From: Croceivirga sp.
GTDB taxonomy: Bacteria; Bacteroidota; Bacteroidia; Flavobacteriales; Flavobacteriaceae
Direction of reading: 5' to 3'
NCBI GenBank assembly: GCA_028284285.1
Contig: JANQSA010000048.1
Location: 124,001-188,000 of the forward strand
DNA length: 64,000 nt
Numbering within the stretch: the stretch's first letter is position 1; each line of letters opens with the position of its first letter. The notes under the pieces were generated by a model. It searched no databases. It was not told the origin of the DNA and saw only the letters and a program-made list of their open reading frames with translations. Below are positions 1 through 8,859 of this stretch, piece after piece. Made by a program: the position numbers and the translations under genes.

Positions 1-675
1 CCCTCCGGTATAAAAAGCACGTCCCCCATCATATTCGTGATACCAGGCAATAGGGTGGTTTTCGCCGTTAGTGCCCCCCTCATAGGAAGTTTCGTCCAGA
101 TTCATAAGTACCGTGACCTTCGGATTCAAATTTTTGAAATTGTACCATTCATCATTTCTAATCCATTTTTGCGGTAAATGTGCGGTAGCCGGATGATCCT
201 TTACGAGAACATCTATTTTAGCCTGTCGCACATTAGGGTCATTGGGATGACCGTCAAAATACGCCCCGACTAAACCGGCATACCAGGGCCAGTCGTACTC
301 GGTATCTGTAGCGGCATGTATGCCCATAAAGCTTCCTCCGTTCTTTATGTATTGTTCAAACGCCCGCTGCTGCCCGTCATCCAAAACATCCATAGTGGTG
401 TTCAAAAAGACAACGAGTTTGTAATTTTTGAGGTTCTCGGTATTGAAATCCTCGGAAGACTCTGTTTGTAACACGATGAATCCATTTTCCCGACCCAGTT
501 CGCGTAAGGTTTTCACCCCTTTTTCAATATTTTGATGCCGGAATCCCACGGTTTTGGTGAAAGCCAGGACCAGCTCCGGAGGAGGCTTTCCCTCCAAAGG
601 TTGCATTTGCGTATCCTGGCAATAGGCATGCAGGAACACGGCTATAAAAAAGAAAAGGCAGAGATAGCGTCTCAT
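1..675 (-). CDS. ThuA-like domain protein, C-terminus cut by window edge
   Basis: The first 225 residues of a secreted protein that runs off the left edge. It begins MRRYLCLFFFIAVFLHAYCQ, a clear Sec signal peptide. The mature part reads like the ThuA (trehalose utilisation, glutamine-amidotransferase-like fold) family: ELVLAFTKTVGFRHQNIEKG near residue 35, then FLNTTMDVLD, FEQYIKNGGSFMGIHAATD and HPIAWYHEYDGGRAFYTGG. In this phylum such domains often sit in larger secreted sugar-related proteins, so further domains may lie outside the window. It starts 12 bases after the AraC-type gene on the same strand, so the two may be cotranscribed. The ThuA fold is a confident call; the substrate is unknown. 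Confidence 0.8.
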   Translation of the reverse strand, partial: MRRYLCLFFFIAVFLHAYCQDTQMQPLEGKPPPELVLAFTKTVGFRHQNIEKGVKTLRELGRENGFIVLQTESSEDFNTENLKNYKLVVFLNTTMDVLDDGQQRAFEQYIKNGGSFMGIHAATDTEYDWPWYAGLVGAYFDGHPNDPNVRQAKIDVLVKDHPATAHLPQKWIRNDEWYNFKNLNPKVTVLMNLDETSYEGGTNGENHPIAWYHEYDGGRAFYTGG

Positions 676-687
676 GTGATACTCTAT

Positions 688-1590
688 TTAGGAAATGGAA
701 GTTACATATTTTTTGGGCGTTGTACCATACTTCTTTTTAAAGGAGGAGATGAAATGACTGGCGGTACTATACCCTACCCTAAGACCTACCTCGTTTACAT
801 TGTATTTCCCGGATTCCAACAGCTTACGGGCCATTTCCATTTTATGGTCCAACAAAAATCCATATACGGTATCGCCATAGATCTGTTTAAACCCTTCTTT
901 AAGCTTTTTAAGTGATAATCCTATTTCTTTAGCCAGTTGGTCAAGTGATGGTGGCTCCACCATTTGTTCAATAATGATCTCCTTTGCACGCTTAATCCGT
1001 CTTACATTTTCTTCATCGGCCAGAAAAGGACACTGCTCAAGATCGGCATCCCCGGTTTTATTGAAATATAAGGCGATCAATTCCAAAACCTTTCCTTTAA
1101 AATACAGTCGGCGAATAGAAGGATGCAAATTATAGTTTATCAATTGGCTCAACACCACGGCCATATTTGGGGTAAGCATTTCCTGTGCGTAGTACTTTTT
1201 TTCCCCAAAGCTTTCACTTAGAAATGGAATATGACCGGCATCCTCCGAAAACAAAGCGTGGAATTTTTGGATGGTCATTACTATGGACAAGATCCGGGTC
1301 CCGGGCTGTACCCATAGATGTAAGGGCAGGTCTTTTTGTGTGTTATACAGCAATAAAGAGTTTTCATCCGTTACCTGTAAATGGTAGGCGCCCTTGTTGA
1401 AAATGAATTGGGCATCCCCTTTAAGCGAAAAATGAAATTGAATATAGTTACGGTCAATATCATGAAAGACCTCCTCCACTACCTCATTGTCATTCTGGAT
1501 CTTAAGCACATACAATCCGCTCTCCACCAATAGACGTTCATAAGAACCTTGAGCGATACTTTTTATCCGTGGGTCGGTTTTTACATTCAT
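688..1590 (-). CDS. AraC-family transcriptional regulator
   Basis: DNA-binding regulator of about 300 residues. The C-terminal 100 residues hold the two helix-turn-helix motifs of AraC proteins (SLDQLAKEIGLSLKKLKEGF and NVNEVGLRVGYSTASHFISS, ending FKKKYGTTPKKY). The N-terminal half is a cupin-like sensing region. The frame is open up to 1731, but the upstream codons look intergenic (MKNNARSSICITRVV...). The ATG at 1590 (MNVKTDPRIKS) gives the usual family length; an ATG at 1632 is the alternative. The gene is divergent from hemA, so regulation of the haem operon is plausible, but this is inferred from position only. Confidence 0.85.
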   Translation of the reverse strand: MNVKTDPRIKSIAQGSYERLLVESGLYVLKIQNDNEVVEEVFHDIDRNYIQFHFSLKGDAQFIFNKGAYHLQVTDENSLLLYNTQKDLPLHLWVQPGTRILSIVMTIQKFHALFSEDAGHIPFLSESFGEKKYYAQEMLTPNMAVVLSQLINYNLHPSIRRLYFKGKVLELIALYFNKTGDADLEQCPFLADEENVRRIKRAKEIIIEQMVEPPSLDQLAKEIGLSLKKLKEGFKQIYGDTVYGFLLDHKMEMARKLLESGKYNVNEVGLRVGYSTASHFISSFKKKYGTTPKKYVTSIS

Positions 1591-1744
1591 TCTTGTGTTA
1601 TTTATATTCACTCTAAATAATTCAGTTGTCATCCAGAAGCCAAACAATATAAGGCTTTTCAAAAATACGCCAAAATAGACCTGTTTTACTACTCTTGTGA
1701 TACAAATAGAACTTCTAGCGTTATTTTTCAAGTTTTATGACACT

Positions 1745-1752
1745 TAATTTTG
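1745..1752 (+). promoter_or_regulatory. candidate -7 element of the hem operon
   Basis: TAATTTTG matches the Bacteroidota -7 consensus TAnnTTTG and ends 16 bases before the hemA ATG. I see no clean TTTG at the -33 position, so this is only a candidate. Confidence 0.4.
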
Positions 1753-1768
1753 CGTCGGGTTTGAGTAA

Positions 1769-3025
1769 ATGAAGTATTATCCTATTTTGAGACATTCTTC
1801 TTTTTACAGTATTGGATTGAGCTATAAAAAAGCGGATGCCGAACTTCGGGGAAAATTTAGCCTCGCCGTTCCTCAGATTGATGCATTGCTTCTTGCCGCC
1901 AGGACAGAAGGCATTGACGGTGTATTGGTAATTACTACCTGTAATCGGACCGAGCTTTATGGTTTTGCGCAACATCCCTTCCAGCTCATTAAGTTGCTCT
2001 GCCAATATGCTCAGGGGTCTGTTGAGGAATTTCAGGAAGTAGCTTACATTTTTAAAAACCATGATGCCATTTCGCACTTGTTTCGAGTAGGCACCGGCTT
2101 GGACAGCCAGATATTGGGTGATTTTGAGATCATAAGCCAGCTCAAACAAAGTTTTTACCGCTCCAAAAGGCATCAAATGACCAATCCCTTTTTAGAGCGT
2201 TTGTGCAATTCCGTTTTACAGGCCAGTAAGCGGATCAAAAACGAAACGGAATTATCCAGTGGCGCTACTTCCGTAGCTTTCGCATCTGTAAAGTACCTGT
2301 TGGACAACATTCCGGACATTAACGAGAAAAATATCTTGTTGTTCGGCACGGGAAAAATCGGAAGAAACACCTGTGAAAATCTAATAAAGCACACCGGAAA
2401 CCATCATATCACCCTGATCAACCGTACCAAGGAAAAAGCAGAAGAATTTGGCGGCAAACTACAACTCGCCGTAAAGGATTTTGGGGATTTACCCTCCGAA
2501 ATACGGAAATGCGACGTATTGGTGGTGGCTACAGGGGCGCAATTGCCTACCCTAACCAAGGCTATGGTGCATAACAAAAAGCCACTCTGGATATTGGACC
2601 TTTCCATTCCAAAGAATGTACACGACAACGTAAAGGAGTTGGAGAATGTGACTTTGGTGCATCTGGACGAATTATCCCGAATTACCGATGAAGCATTGGC
2701 CAAAAGGAGAAGTAATATTCCCCAGGCAGAACGCATCATTGAAACCGTAAAATTCGATTTCTCCAATTGGTTGGAGACCCGGAAATTTGCCCCTGTTATT
2801 AAGGCGTTGAAAAAGAAACTGAAAACCATGAAAGAAGAAGAGATTGACTTTCATTCCAAAAAGCTTCAGGATTTCAACCCACAACAGGCCGAAATCGTAT
2901 CGGAACGCATCATTCAGAAGATTACCAAACAATTTGCCAATCACTTAAAAAAATCCGAAGTGGATGCCGAAGAAAGCCTGTTGCTTATTCAAAAAGTTTT
3001 CCAACTCGAACTGGAAACTGAATGA
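1769..3025 (+). CDS. hemA: glutamyl-tRNA reductase
   Basis: Catalyses the NADPH-dependent reduction of glutamyl-tRNA(Glu) to glutamate-1-semialdehyde, the committed step of C5-pathway haem synthesis in the cytoplasm. The 418 residues are the normal length. The N-terminal catalytic domain has TTCNRTELYG with the nucleophilic Cys at residue 58, followed by GLDSQILGDFEI. The NADP-binding Rossmann domain starts near residue 190 (ILLFGTGKIGRNTCENL), and a helical dimerisation domain closes the protein. It is the first gene of the operon, and its TGA overlaps the hemC start in ATGA. Confidence 0.96.
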   Translation: MKYYPILRHSSFYSIGLSYKKADAELRGKFSLAVPQIDALLLAARTEGIDGVLVITTCNRTELYGFAQHPFQLIKLLCQYAQGSVEEFQEVAYIFKNHDAISHLFRVGTGLDSQILGDFEIISQLKQSFYRSKRHQMTNPFLERLCNSVLQASKRIKNETELSSGATSVAFASVKYLLDNIPDINEKNILLFGTGKIGRNTCENLIKHTGNHHITLINRTKEKAEEFGGKLQLAVKDFGDLPSEIRKCDVLVVATGAQLPTLTKAMVHNKKPLWILDLSIPKNVHDNVKELENVTLVHLDELSRITDEALAKRRSNIPQAERIIETVKFDFSNWLETRKFAPVIKALKKKLKTMKEEEIDFHSKKLQDFNPQQAEIVSERIIQKITKQFANHLKKSEVDAEESLLLIQKVFQLELETE

Positions 3026-3945
3026 AAGGTCCCATCAGGATAGGCACCCGCGACAGCGAACTGGCGCTTTGGCAGGCGCAAACCGTACAAGCCCAATTGG
3101 GGAGTATGGGATTAGACTCCGTATTGGTGCCGGTAAAATCTACCGGTGATGTCATCCTGGACAAACCGCTTTATGAATTGGGGATCACCGGAATTTTTAC
3201 CAAAACCCTGGATATTGCCCTGATCAAGGAGGAAATTGATATTGCCGTACATTCTATGAAGGACGTTCCCACGGCGCTACCTAAAGGGGTAGTACCTACG
3301 GCTGTATTGGAAAGGGCTACAGCGACTGATGTGTTAGTGCATAAAGGATTGGAGTTTTTGAACCACCCTAACGGTATAATGGCCACCGGAAGCCTTAGAA
3401 GAAAAGCGCAATGGCTGCACCGGTACCCTAACCATAAGGTAGTAGATCTGAGAGGTAATGTGAATACCCGCTTGATCAAGCTTATTCAAAATGAATGGAA
3501 CGGCGCCATTTTTGCCAAAGCGGGCCTGGAGCGTATTAAACTATTGCCCAAAGATGCTCTCCCTCTGGATTGGATGATCCCGGCTCCTGCTCAGGGGGCC
3601 ATGTTGGTAGTAGCGCTGGAAAAAAACATTCCGGTAGTACAAGCCACCCAATCTTTGAATCATTCGGAAAGCGCCGCCGCCGTAGAAATAGAACGTGAGT
3701 TCCTTAAAACCCTGGAAGGAGGATGCACTGCACCAATCGGAGCATTGGCCAAAATAGAAAACCGAACGGTTTATTTTAAAGGCGCTTTATTTGCTCTGGA
3801 TGGAAAACAAAAAGTAGAAGTGGAAAAAGAATGCGACCTAAATAAAACTCAAGGTTTTGGGAAAGACTGTGCCCTTGAGATTTTAGACAACGGGGGAAGC
3901 AGTATAATGGATAGCATCCGAAATGGCATCAATTCTCTCCACTAA
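3022..3945 (+). CDS. hemC: hydroxymethylbilane synthase (porphobilinogen deaminase)
   Basis: Polymerises four porphobilinogens into hydroxymethylbilane. The start IRIGTRDSELALWQAQ and the segments VHSMKDVPTALP, ATGSLRRKAQW and DLRGNVNTRL are diagnostic. The dipyrromethane-cofactor Cys is at about residue 235 in LEGGCTAPIGA. The 307 residues are a normal length. The start ATG overlaps the hemA stop by 4 bases, and the 3' end overlaps hemD by 23 bases, which suggests translational coupling. Confidence 0.96.
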   Translation: MKGPIRIGTRDSELALWQAQTVQAQLGSMGLDSVLVPVKSTGDVILDKPLYELGITGIFTKTLDIALIKEEIDIAVHSMKDVPTALPKGVVPTAVLERATATDVLVHKGLEFLNHPNGIMATGSLRRKAQWLHRYPNHKVVDLRGNVNTRLIKLIQNEWNGAIFAKAGLERIKLLPKDALPLDWMIPAPAQGAMLVVALEKNIPVVQATQSLNHSESAAAVEIEREFLKTLEGGCTAPIGALAKIENRTVYFKGALFALDGKQKVEVEKECDLNKTQGFGKDCALEILDNGGSSIMDSIRNGINSLH

Positions 3946-4606
3946 AATACTTAGCCCTTCCCAAAAGGAATTACTGATTAATTCAGGACTGGCATTGGTC
4001 CAGTATGATGCTATACAAATAGAATATCTGGATTTTCAGCTCCCTCAAGACAAATTTGACTATTTGGTTTTTACGAGCCAAAATGGCGTAAAGTCTTTTC
4101 TTGCCCAACAGGAGCCTCCGGCATTTGGCGATAAGGAAGTGGGGTACCCCAAAGCCTTTTGTGTTGGTCAAAAAACACAAGTATTACTTGAACAAATGGG
4201 ATTTGAAATAGTAGAAATGGCAGAAAATGCAGCGGCATTGGGAGAAACTATCACCGCAAACCACAACCACCGGTCCTTTTTGCTGTTCTCCGGAAATCTA
4301 AGAAGAGACGAACTACCCACCCTTCTTAAAAAAAATACTGTTCGGTTTTCTGAAGTAATTTCGTATTCCACCCTATTGCGCCCAAAACAATTCTTTCGAG
4401 TTTTCAGTGGTATTTTGCTTTTTAGTCCCAGCGGCGTGGAAAGTTATTTTGTGAAGAATGTATCCGGAGAAGCCATTGCTTTCTGTATTGGCTCCACCAC
4501 TGCTAATGAGGCTAAAAAATATACCGATAAGATTATTATTGCCAATAAACCCACGATAGAAAACGTAATTGTAAAAGCGATTCAGTATTTTGCAGCTTAT
4601 GATTGA
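3923..4606 (+). CDS. hemD: uroporphyrinogen-III synthase
   Basis: Cyclises hydroxymethylbilane to uroporphyrinogen III with inversion of ring D. HemD sequences are poorly conserved, but the expected two-lobe pattern is visible: [11 protein letters not shown] near residue 50, [13 protein letters not shown] near 115, [12 protein letters not shown] near 168 and [14 protein letters not shown] near 190. Position between hemC and hemE and the length of 227 residues support the call. The ATG at 3923 lies inside the end of hemC, and the stop overlaps hemE by 8 bases. Confidence 0.9.
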   Translation: MASILSTKILSPSQKELLINSGLALVQYDAIQIEYLDFQLPQDKFDYLVFTSQNGVKSFLAQQEPPAFGDKEVGYPKAFCVGQKTQVLLEQMGFEIVEMAENAAALGETITANHNHRSFLLFSGNLRRDELPTLLKKNTVRFSEVISYSTLLRPKQFFRVFSGILLFSPSGVESYFVKNVSGEAIAFCIGSTTANEAKKYTDKIIIANKPTIENVIVKAIQYFAAYD

Positions 4607-5633
4607 AAATGACTTGTTTTTAAGAGCGTTAAAAGGCGAAACCGTTGATCGCCCTCCGGTCTGGATGATGCGGCAGGCAGGAAGGTATCTGCCGGAATTT
4701 CGGCAACTTCGGGAAAAATACGATTTCTTTACCCGTTGTCAGACCCCTGAGCTTGCCTCGGAAATTACGGTACAACCCATACGACGGTTTGAGATGGATG
4801 CCGCTATTCTCTTTAGCGATATTCTGGTTATTCCACAAGCTATGAATATTGAAGTACAAATGAAACCCGATTTTGGTCCGTACTTACCCCAACCCATTCG
4901 TAGTCAAAAAGATCTGGACGCTGTGGTTGTCCCTGACCCCAAAGAAGCCCTGGGTTATGTTATGGAGGCCATTACCATGACCAAATCACTATTGCAAGAT
5001 AAAATCCCCTTGATTGGTTTTGCCGGCTCTCCCTGGACTATTCTTTGTTATTGCGTGCAAGGACAGGGAAGCAAAAGCTTTGATCTGGCAAAAGGATTCT
5101 GTTTCACACAACCCAAAGCGGCCCATGAATTACTTCAAAAGATCACGGATACCACCATTGCCTATCTCAAGGAAAAGGTACGGGCGGGCTGTAATGCCAT
5201 ACAGCTTTTTGATTCCTGGGGAGGAATGCTGTCGCCGACCGATTACCGCGAATTTTCATTACAGTACATGCAACAAATTACAGTGGCGTTGAAAGACATT
5301 GCACCTGTAATTTTGTTTGGAAAAGGCTGTTGGTTTGCCCTTGGTGAAATGGCAAAGACCGGAGCCAGTGCTTTGGGGGTGGATTGGACCTGTTCTCCAA
5401 AAAACGCCCGGTATCTTTCCGGGGGACAAATTACACTGCAAGGCAATTTTGACCCTTCCCGATTATTGTCTCCCCCCTCTGAGATCAAAAAAAGGGTACA
5501 CCAAATGATAGACGAATTCGGAAAGGATCAATATATCGTAAATCTTGGCCATGGGATCTTGCCCAATGTTCCTGTAGAAAATGCAGCCGCTTTCATCCAG
5601 GCGGTGAAAGAATATAAACGTGAAACTGTTTAG
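4599..5633 (+). CDS. hemE: uroporphyrinogen decarboxylase
   Basis: Decarboxylates the four acetate side chains of uroporphyrinogen III to give coproporphyrinogen III. Family signatures are [17 protein letters not shown] near the N-terminus and [13 protein letters not shown], with the conserved Asp. [16 protein letters not shown] lies near the C-terminus. I use the ATG at 4599 ([13 protein letters not shown]), which gives 344 residues, rather than the TTG three codons upstream. It overlaps the end of hemD by 8 bases and the next gene by 14. Confidence 0.96.
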   Translation: MIENDLFLRALKGETVDRPPVWMMRQAGRYLPEFRQLREKYDFFTRCQTPELASEITVQPIRRFEMDAAILFSDILVIPQAMNIEVQMKPDFGPYLPQPIRSQKDLDAVVVPDPKEALGYVMEAITMTKSLLQDKIPLIGFAGSPWTILCYCVQGQGSKSFDLAKGFCFTQPKAAHELLQKITDTTIAYLKEKVRAGCNAIQLFDSWGGMLSPTDYREFSLQYMQQITVALKDIAPVILFGKGCWFALGEMAKTGASALGVDWTCSPKNARYLSGGQITLQGNFDPSRLLSPPSEIKKRVHQMIDEFGKDQYIVNLGHGILPNVPVENAAAFIQAVKEYKRETV

Positions 5634-6114
5634 GCTTTTTAAAACGCTTACTTTTAGCAAGTTTTGGAAATTGGTCAAACTGTGTTTTCCCAACCTCCTT
5701 TTCCTCTGGCCTACCTACCGTGCAACCAAAGATTGTATGTCCATTTCCGGCGAGCATTTTCAAAGCAAACATTTCCAAAACGGAAAGGCAAACGCATTTA
5801 GACATGGTTTGTGGAACATCCTAATTGCCAAAAGATGCCTCAGGCATTCATCAAACTTTCAAAAAGTACTACAGTGGACCAAAAACATAACGGATTGGCA
5901 CGAAGAAGCTTTTTTCAGCCATGAGTTGCCCATGAAAATGGATTATCACAATAACCAGGTGGGAAGGGAGCTTTTGGCAATACATAAGGATAAGACGGAA
6001 AACCACCTGGTAGAGCAGCTTCTGGAACTGGCCGGTAAAGCGGTTAAAATAGATGAAAAAACAGCTTTGAGTGAGCTGAAAAACCAATTAGTATATATTT
6101 CAGATGACGATTAA
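5620..6114 (+). CDS. DUF6973-like protein inside the haem operon
   Basis: Protein of 164 residues with no known biochemical function; I recognise the pattern of DUF6973. Conserved-looking polar motifs are [12 protein letters not shown] (about residue 55), ITDWHEEAF (about 90) and [12 protein letters not shown] (about 107). The repeated His, Asp/Glu and Asn residues suggest a metal or catalytic site on a helical scaffold. The basic N-terminus is hydrophobic but is not a clear signal peptide. The start is GTG at 5620, inside the end of hemE, and the stop overlaps hemF by 11 bases, so it is tightly embedded among haem genes. A haem-related role is inferred from position only. Confidence 0.75.
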   Translation: MKLFRLFKTLTFSKFWKLVKLCFPNLLFLWPTYRATKDCMSISGEHFQSKHFQNGKANAFRHGLWNILIAKRCLRHSSNFQKVLQWTKNITDWHEEAFFSHELPMKMDYHNNQVGRELLAIHKDKTENHLVEQLLELAGKAVKIDEKTALSELKNQLVYISDDD

Positions 6115-7012
6115 GAATAAATTTTACCGGTATATCCAGGATTTGCAAGACACCATAACTTCAAAATTGGAAGAAGTGGATACCCTGGCCAACTTCAAGG
6201 AAGACCTTTGGGAACGCCCCGAAGGGGGAGGTGGCAGAACCAGAGTGATTCAGAATGGGGCGGTTTTTGAAAAAGGCGGGGTAAATATCTCCGCGGTTCA
6301 TGGAGAACTCCCCCATAGCATGCAGGCCTATTTTGGGGTAACGGATGCCAATTTTTTTGCCTGTGGGCTAAGCCTGGTGATTCACCCTAAAAATCCCTAT
6401 GTGCCCACTGTTCATGCCAATTGGCGCTACTTTGAAATGTATGATAAACAAGGGGCTATCGTAGACCAGTGGTTTGGGGGCGGGCAGGATCTAACCCCCT
6501 ACTATCTTTTTGAAGCGGATGCAACACATTTCCATACCATTTGCAAAAAAGCCTGTGATGCGCATGATACCACATTTTATCCGCAGTACAAGCAAAAATG
6601 TGATGACTACTTTTGGAACAGCCACCGCAACGAGGCGCGGGGCATAGGGGGACTCTTCTTTGACTATCTTAAAGCCAGTGAAGGACGAAGTATGCAGGAC
6701 TGGTACGACTTTGTCACCGAGGTAGGGAATAGTTTTCTGGAAGCTTATATACCTATTGTTATAAAACGTAAAGACTTGGATTTCAATACGTCGAATAGAA
6801 ATTGGCAGGAAATACGAAGAGGGCGTTATGTGGAATTTAATCTCGTACATGACAAGGGAACCTTATTTGGATTGCGGACCAACGGGCGCATTGAGAGTAT
6901 TTTGATGAGCCTTCCCCCGCATGTGCAATGGCAATACAACCATCAGCCGGTAAAAGGAAGCGAGGAAGAAAAATTGGTTGAGGTTTTAAAAAATCCGAAA
7001 GCTTGGGTTTAA
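6104..7012 (+). CDS. hemF: oxygen-dependent coproporphyrinogen III oxidase
   Basis: Converts coproporphyrinogen III to protoporphyrinogen IX using O2 as oxidant. Signature segments are HANWRYFEM, WFGGGQDLTPYYLF, GIGGLFFDYL and GLRTNGRIESILMSLPP. The 302 residues are normal for this family. The presence of HemF rather than only the radical-SAM HemN indicates aerobic haem synthesis. The ATG at 6104 lies within the end of the preceding gene. Confidence 0.96.
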   Translation: MTIKNKFYRYIQDLQDTITSKLEEVDTLANFKEDLWERPEGGGGRTRVIQNGAVFEKGGVNISAVHGELPHSMQAYFGVTDANFFACGLSLVIHPKNPYVPTVHANWRYFEMYDKQGAIVDQWFGGGQDLTPYYLFEADATHFHTICKKACDAHDTTFYPQYKQKCDDYFWNSHRNEARGIGGLFFDYLKASEGRSMQDWYDFVTEVGNSFLEAYIPIVIKRKDLDFNTSNRNWQEIRRGRYVEFNLVHDKGTLFGLRTNGRIESILMSLPPHVQWQYNHQPVKGSEEEKLVEVLKNPKAWV

Positions 7013-7028
7013 TGTGTAGCTTTATCTT

Positions 7029-7817
7029 ATGAAACTAACACTTTACCAAATTGATGCATTTACAGACCGCCTTTTTGGAGGTAACCCCGCAGCTGTTTGT
7101 CTATTGGAGAAGGGACTAAGCACAGAATTAATGCAAAACATCGCCCAGGAAAACAATCTGGCCGAAACCGCCTTCGTGGTCCAAAAGAACAGCACTTTTG
7201 AAATCCGATGGTTTACTCCGGAAACCGAGGTGGACCTTTGTGGCCATGCTACTCTTGCCGCCGCTTTTGCGATCTTCAACTATCTGGGCTATCCGGAAAA
7301 GACCATTCGGTTTCATTCTCCAAGAAGTGGAACACTACTTGTAGAACAGGGTGCTAACGGTTGGATGACTATGGATTTTCCAACTGACGAATTGGTTGCC
7401 ATTCAAGGACTTAACGAAGTTAATAAAGCCATTGGTTTAACCCCTTTGAGGACCCTTAAAGGGAAAACGGACTATTTATTAATTTACAACTCACAGGAGG
7501 AAGTAGAAACCATTACCCCCAACTTTCATTTACTGAACCAATTGGATTGCCGGGGGATCATCGTTTCTGCGCCTGGTAAGGAAGTTGATTTTGTTTCCCG
7601 GTTTTTTGCCCCTCAATGCGGTATTCCGGAAGACCCTGTCACGGGCTCGGCCCACACCACTATGGCACCATATTGGGCCAACGTGCTGGGAAAAACAAAA
7701 ATGACCGCTCGGCAACTCTCCAAACGAGGAGGGTATCTACTTATTGAACATTTAGGGGAACGCGTTAAGATTTCCGGTAAGGCCGTTCCCTATTTAATTG
7801 GTGAAATTGAAATTTAA
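7029..7817 (+). CDS. PhzF-family isomerase-like protein
   Basis: Member of the PhzF (phenazine biosynthesis-like, diaminopimelate-epimerase fold) family with 262 residues. The N-terminus QIDAFTDRLFGGNPAAVC, the catalytic-Glu region NLAETAFV, and then WFTPETEVDLCGHAT and PEDPVTGSAHTTM are all present. Most family members have no known substrate and are not phenazine enzymes. It sits 16 bases after hemF and 1 base before hemB, so it is part of the haem transcription unit, though a role in haem synthesis is not implied by the family. Confidence 0.88.
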   Translation: MKLTLYQIDAFTDRLFGGNPAAVCLLEKGLSTELMQNIAQENNLAETAFVVQKNSTFEIRWFTPETEVDLCGHATLAAAFAIFNYLGYPEKTIRFHSPRSGTLLVEQGANGWMTMDFPTDELVAIQGLNEVNKAIGLTPLRTLKGKTDYLLIYNSQEEVETITPNFHLLNQLDCRGIIVSAPGKEVDFVSRFFAPQCGIPEDPVTGSAHTTMAPYWANVLGKTKMTARQLSKRGGYLLIEHLGERVKISGKAVPYLIGEIEI

Positions 7818-7818
7818 T

Positions 7819-8808
7819 ATGTATCCATTACTACGAAACAGAAGGCTTAGAACATCAGTATCCATTAGAAACTTGGTTCGGGAAACGGTACTCACTCCAA
7901 ATGACTTTTTAGTCCCGCTTTTTGTGGTGGAGGGTAAGGGGATCAAAGAAGAAATCCCATCCATGCCCGATTATTACCGTTTAAGTTTGGACCATTTGGA
8001 AAAAGAAATCCATGAACTCTGGAAAATGGGCCTTCGTGCCGTCCTCCTTTTTGTTAAAGTTCCGGAAGATTTAAAAGACAATACCGGCAAAGAGGCCTTA
8101 AACCCTGAAGGCCTAATGCAACGCGCCATTAGGACCGTAAAAAATGCTTGTCCGGAAATGCTGGTGATGACTGATGTGGCCCTTGATCCGTATTCCGTTT
8201 TCGGCCACGATGGTATCATTGACGATGGAAAAATACGGAATGATGAAACCAGTGCAGTTTTAGCGGAAATGAGTGTTAGCCATGCCCGGGCAGGGGCCGA
8301 TTTTGTAGCCCCCAGTGATATGATGGACGGACGCATCCTGACCATTCGGGAAGCTTTGGAAGATGAAGGCTTTACGGATACTGGCATTATGAGTTATTCC
8401 GCGAAATACGCCAGTTCATTTTACGGCCCGTTCCGGGATGCCCTGGATTCTGCCCCAGTGGTCCATAAAAACATCCCAAAAGACAAAAAGACCTATCAAA
8501 TGGATCCTGCCAATAGGTTTGAAGCCATCAAAGAAACCCTGATGGACATTGAAGAAGGGGCAGACGTTGTAATGATCAAACCGGGATTGCCGTATTTGGA
8601 TATTGTACGGGAAATACGAAATGAAGTAGATGTCCCGGTTGCAGTGTACCAGGTTTCCGGGGAATATGCCATGCTAAAAGCTGCGGCTGAAAAGGGATGG
8701 TTGGATCACGATACGGTGATGTTGGAACAATTAATGGCGATAAAACGAGCCGGAGCTACAATCATCGCTACCTATTTTGCCAAGGAGGTTATTCCGCTGT
8801 TGACATAA
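7819..8808 (+). CDS. hemB: porphobilinogen synthase (delta-aminolevulinate dehydratase)
   Basis: Condenses two 5-aminolevulinates to porphobilinogen. In the 330-residue protein the Schiff-base lysines are visible in MSYSAKYASSFYGPF (about K196) and VMIKPGLPYLD (about K254). The metal-site segment reads TDVALDPYSVFGHDG (from about residue 118), the Asp-type arrangement of Mg-dependent enzymes, not the three-Cys site of zinc enzymes. The ATG at 7819 follows the previous stop by one base; TTG and GTG codons lie upstream at 7798 and 7801. It is the last gene of the operon. Confidence 0.96.
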   Translation: MYPLLRNRRLRTSVSIRNLVRETVLTPNDFLVPLFVVEGKGIKEEIPSMPDYYRLSLDHLEKEIHELWKMGLRAVLLFVKVPEDLKDNTGKEALNPEGLMQRAIRTVKNACPEMLVMTDVALDPYSVFGHDGIIDDGKIRNDETSAVLAEMSVSHARAGADFVAPSDMMDGRILTIREALEDEGFTDTGIMSYSAKYASSFYGPFRDALDSAPVVHKNIPKDKKTYQMDPANRFEAIKETLMDIEEGADVVMIKPGLPYLDIVREIRNEVDVPVAVYQVSGEYAMLKAAAEKGWLDHDTVMLEQLMAIKRAGATIIATYFAKEVIPLLT

Positions 8809-8832
8809 TTCGTTTTCCACTTGTTTCTTGGT

Positions 8833-8840
8833 TATCTTTG
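8833..8840 (+). promoter_or_regulatory. candidate -7 element for the bestrophin gene
   Basis: TATCTTTG matches TAnnTTTG and ends 19 bases before the start at 8860. No convincing -33 TTTG was seen at the right spacing. Confidence 0.4.
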
Positions 8841-8859
8841 AGTCTAAACCGACCCTATT

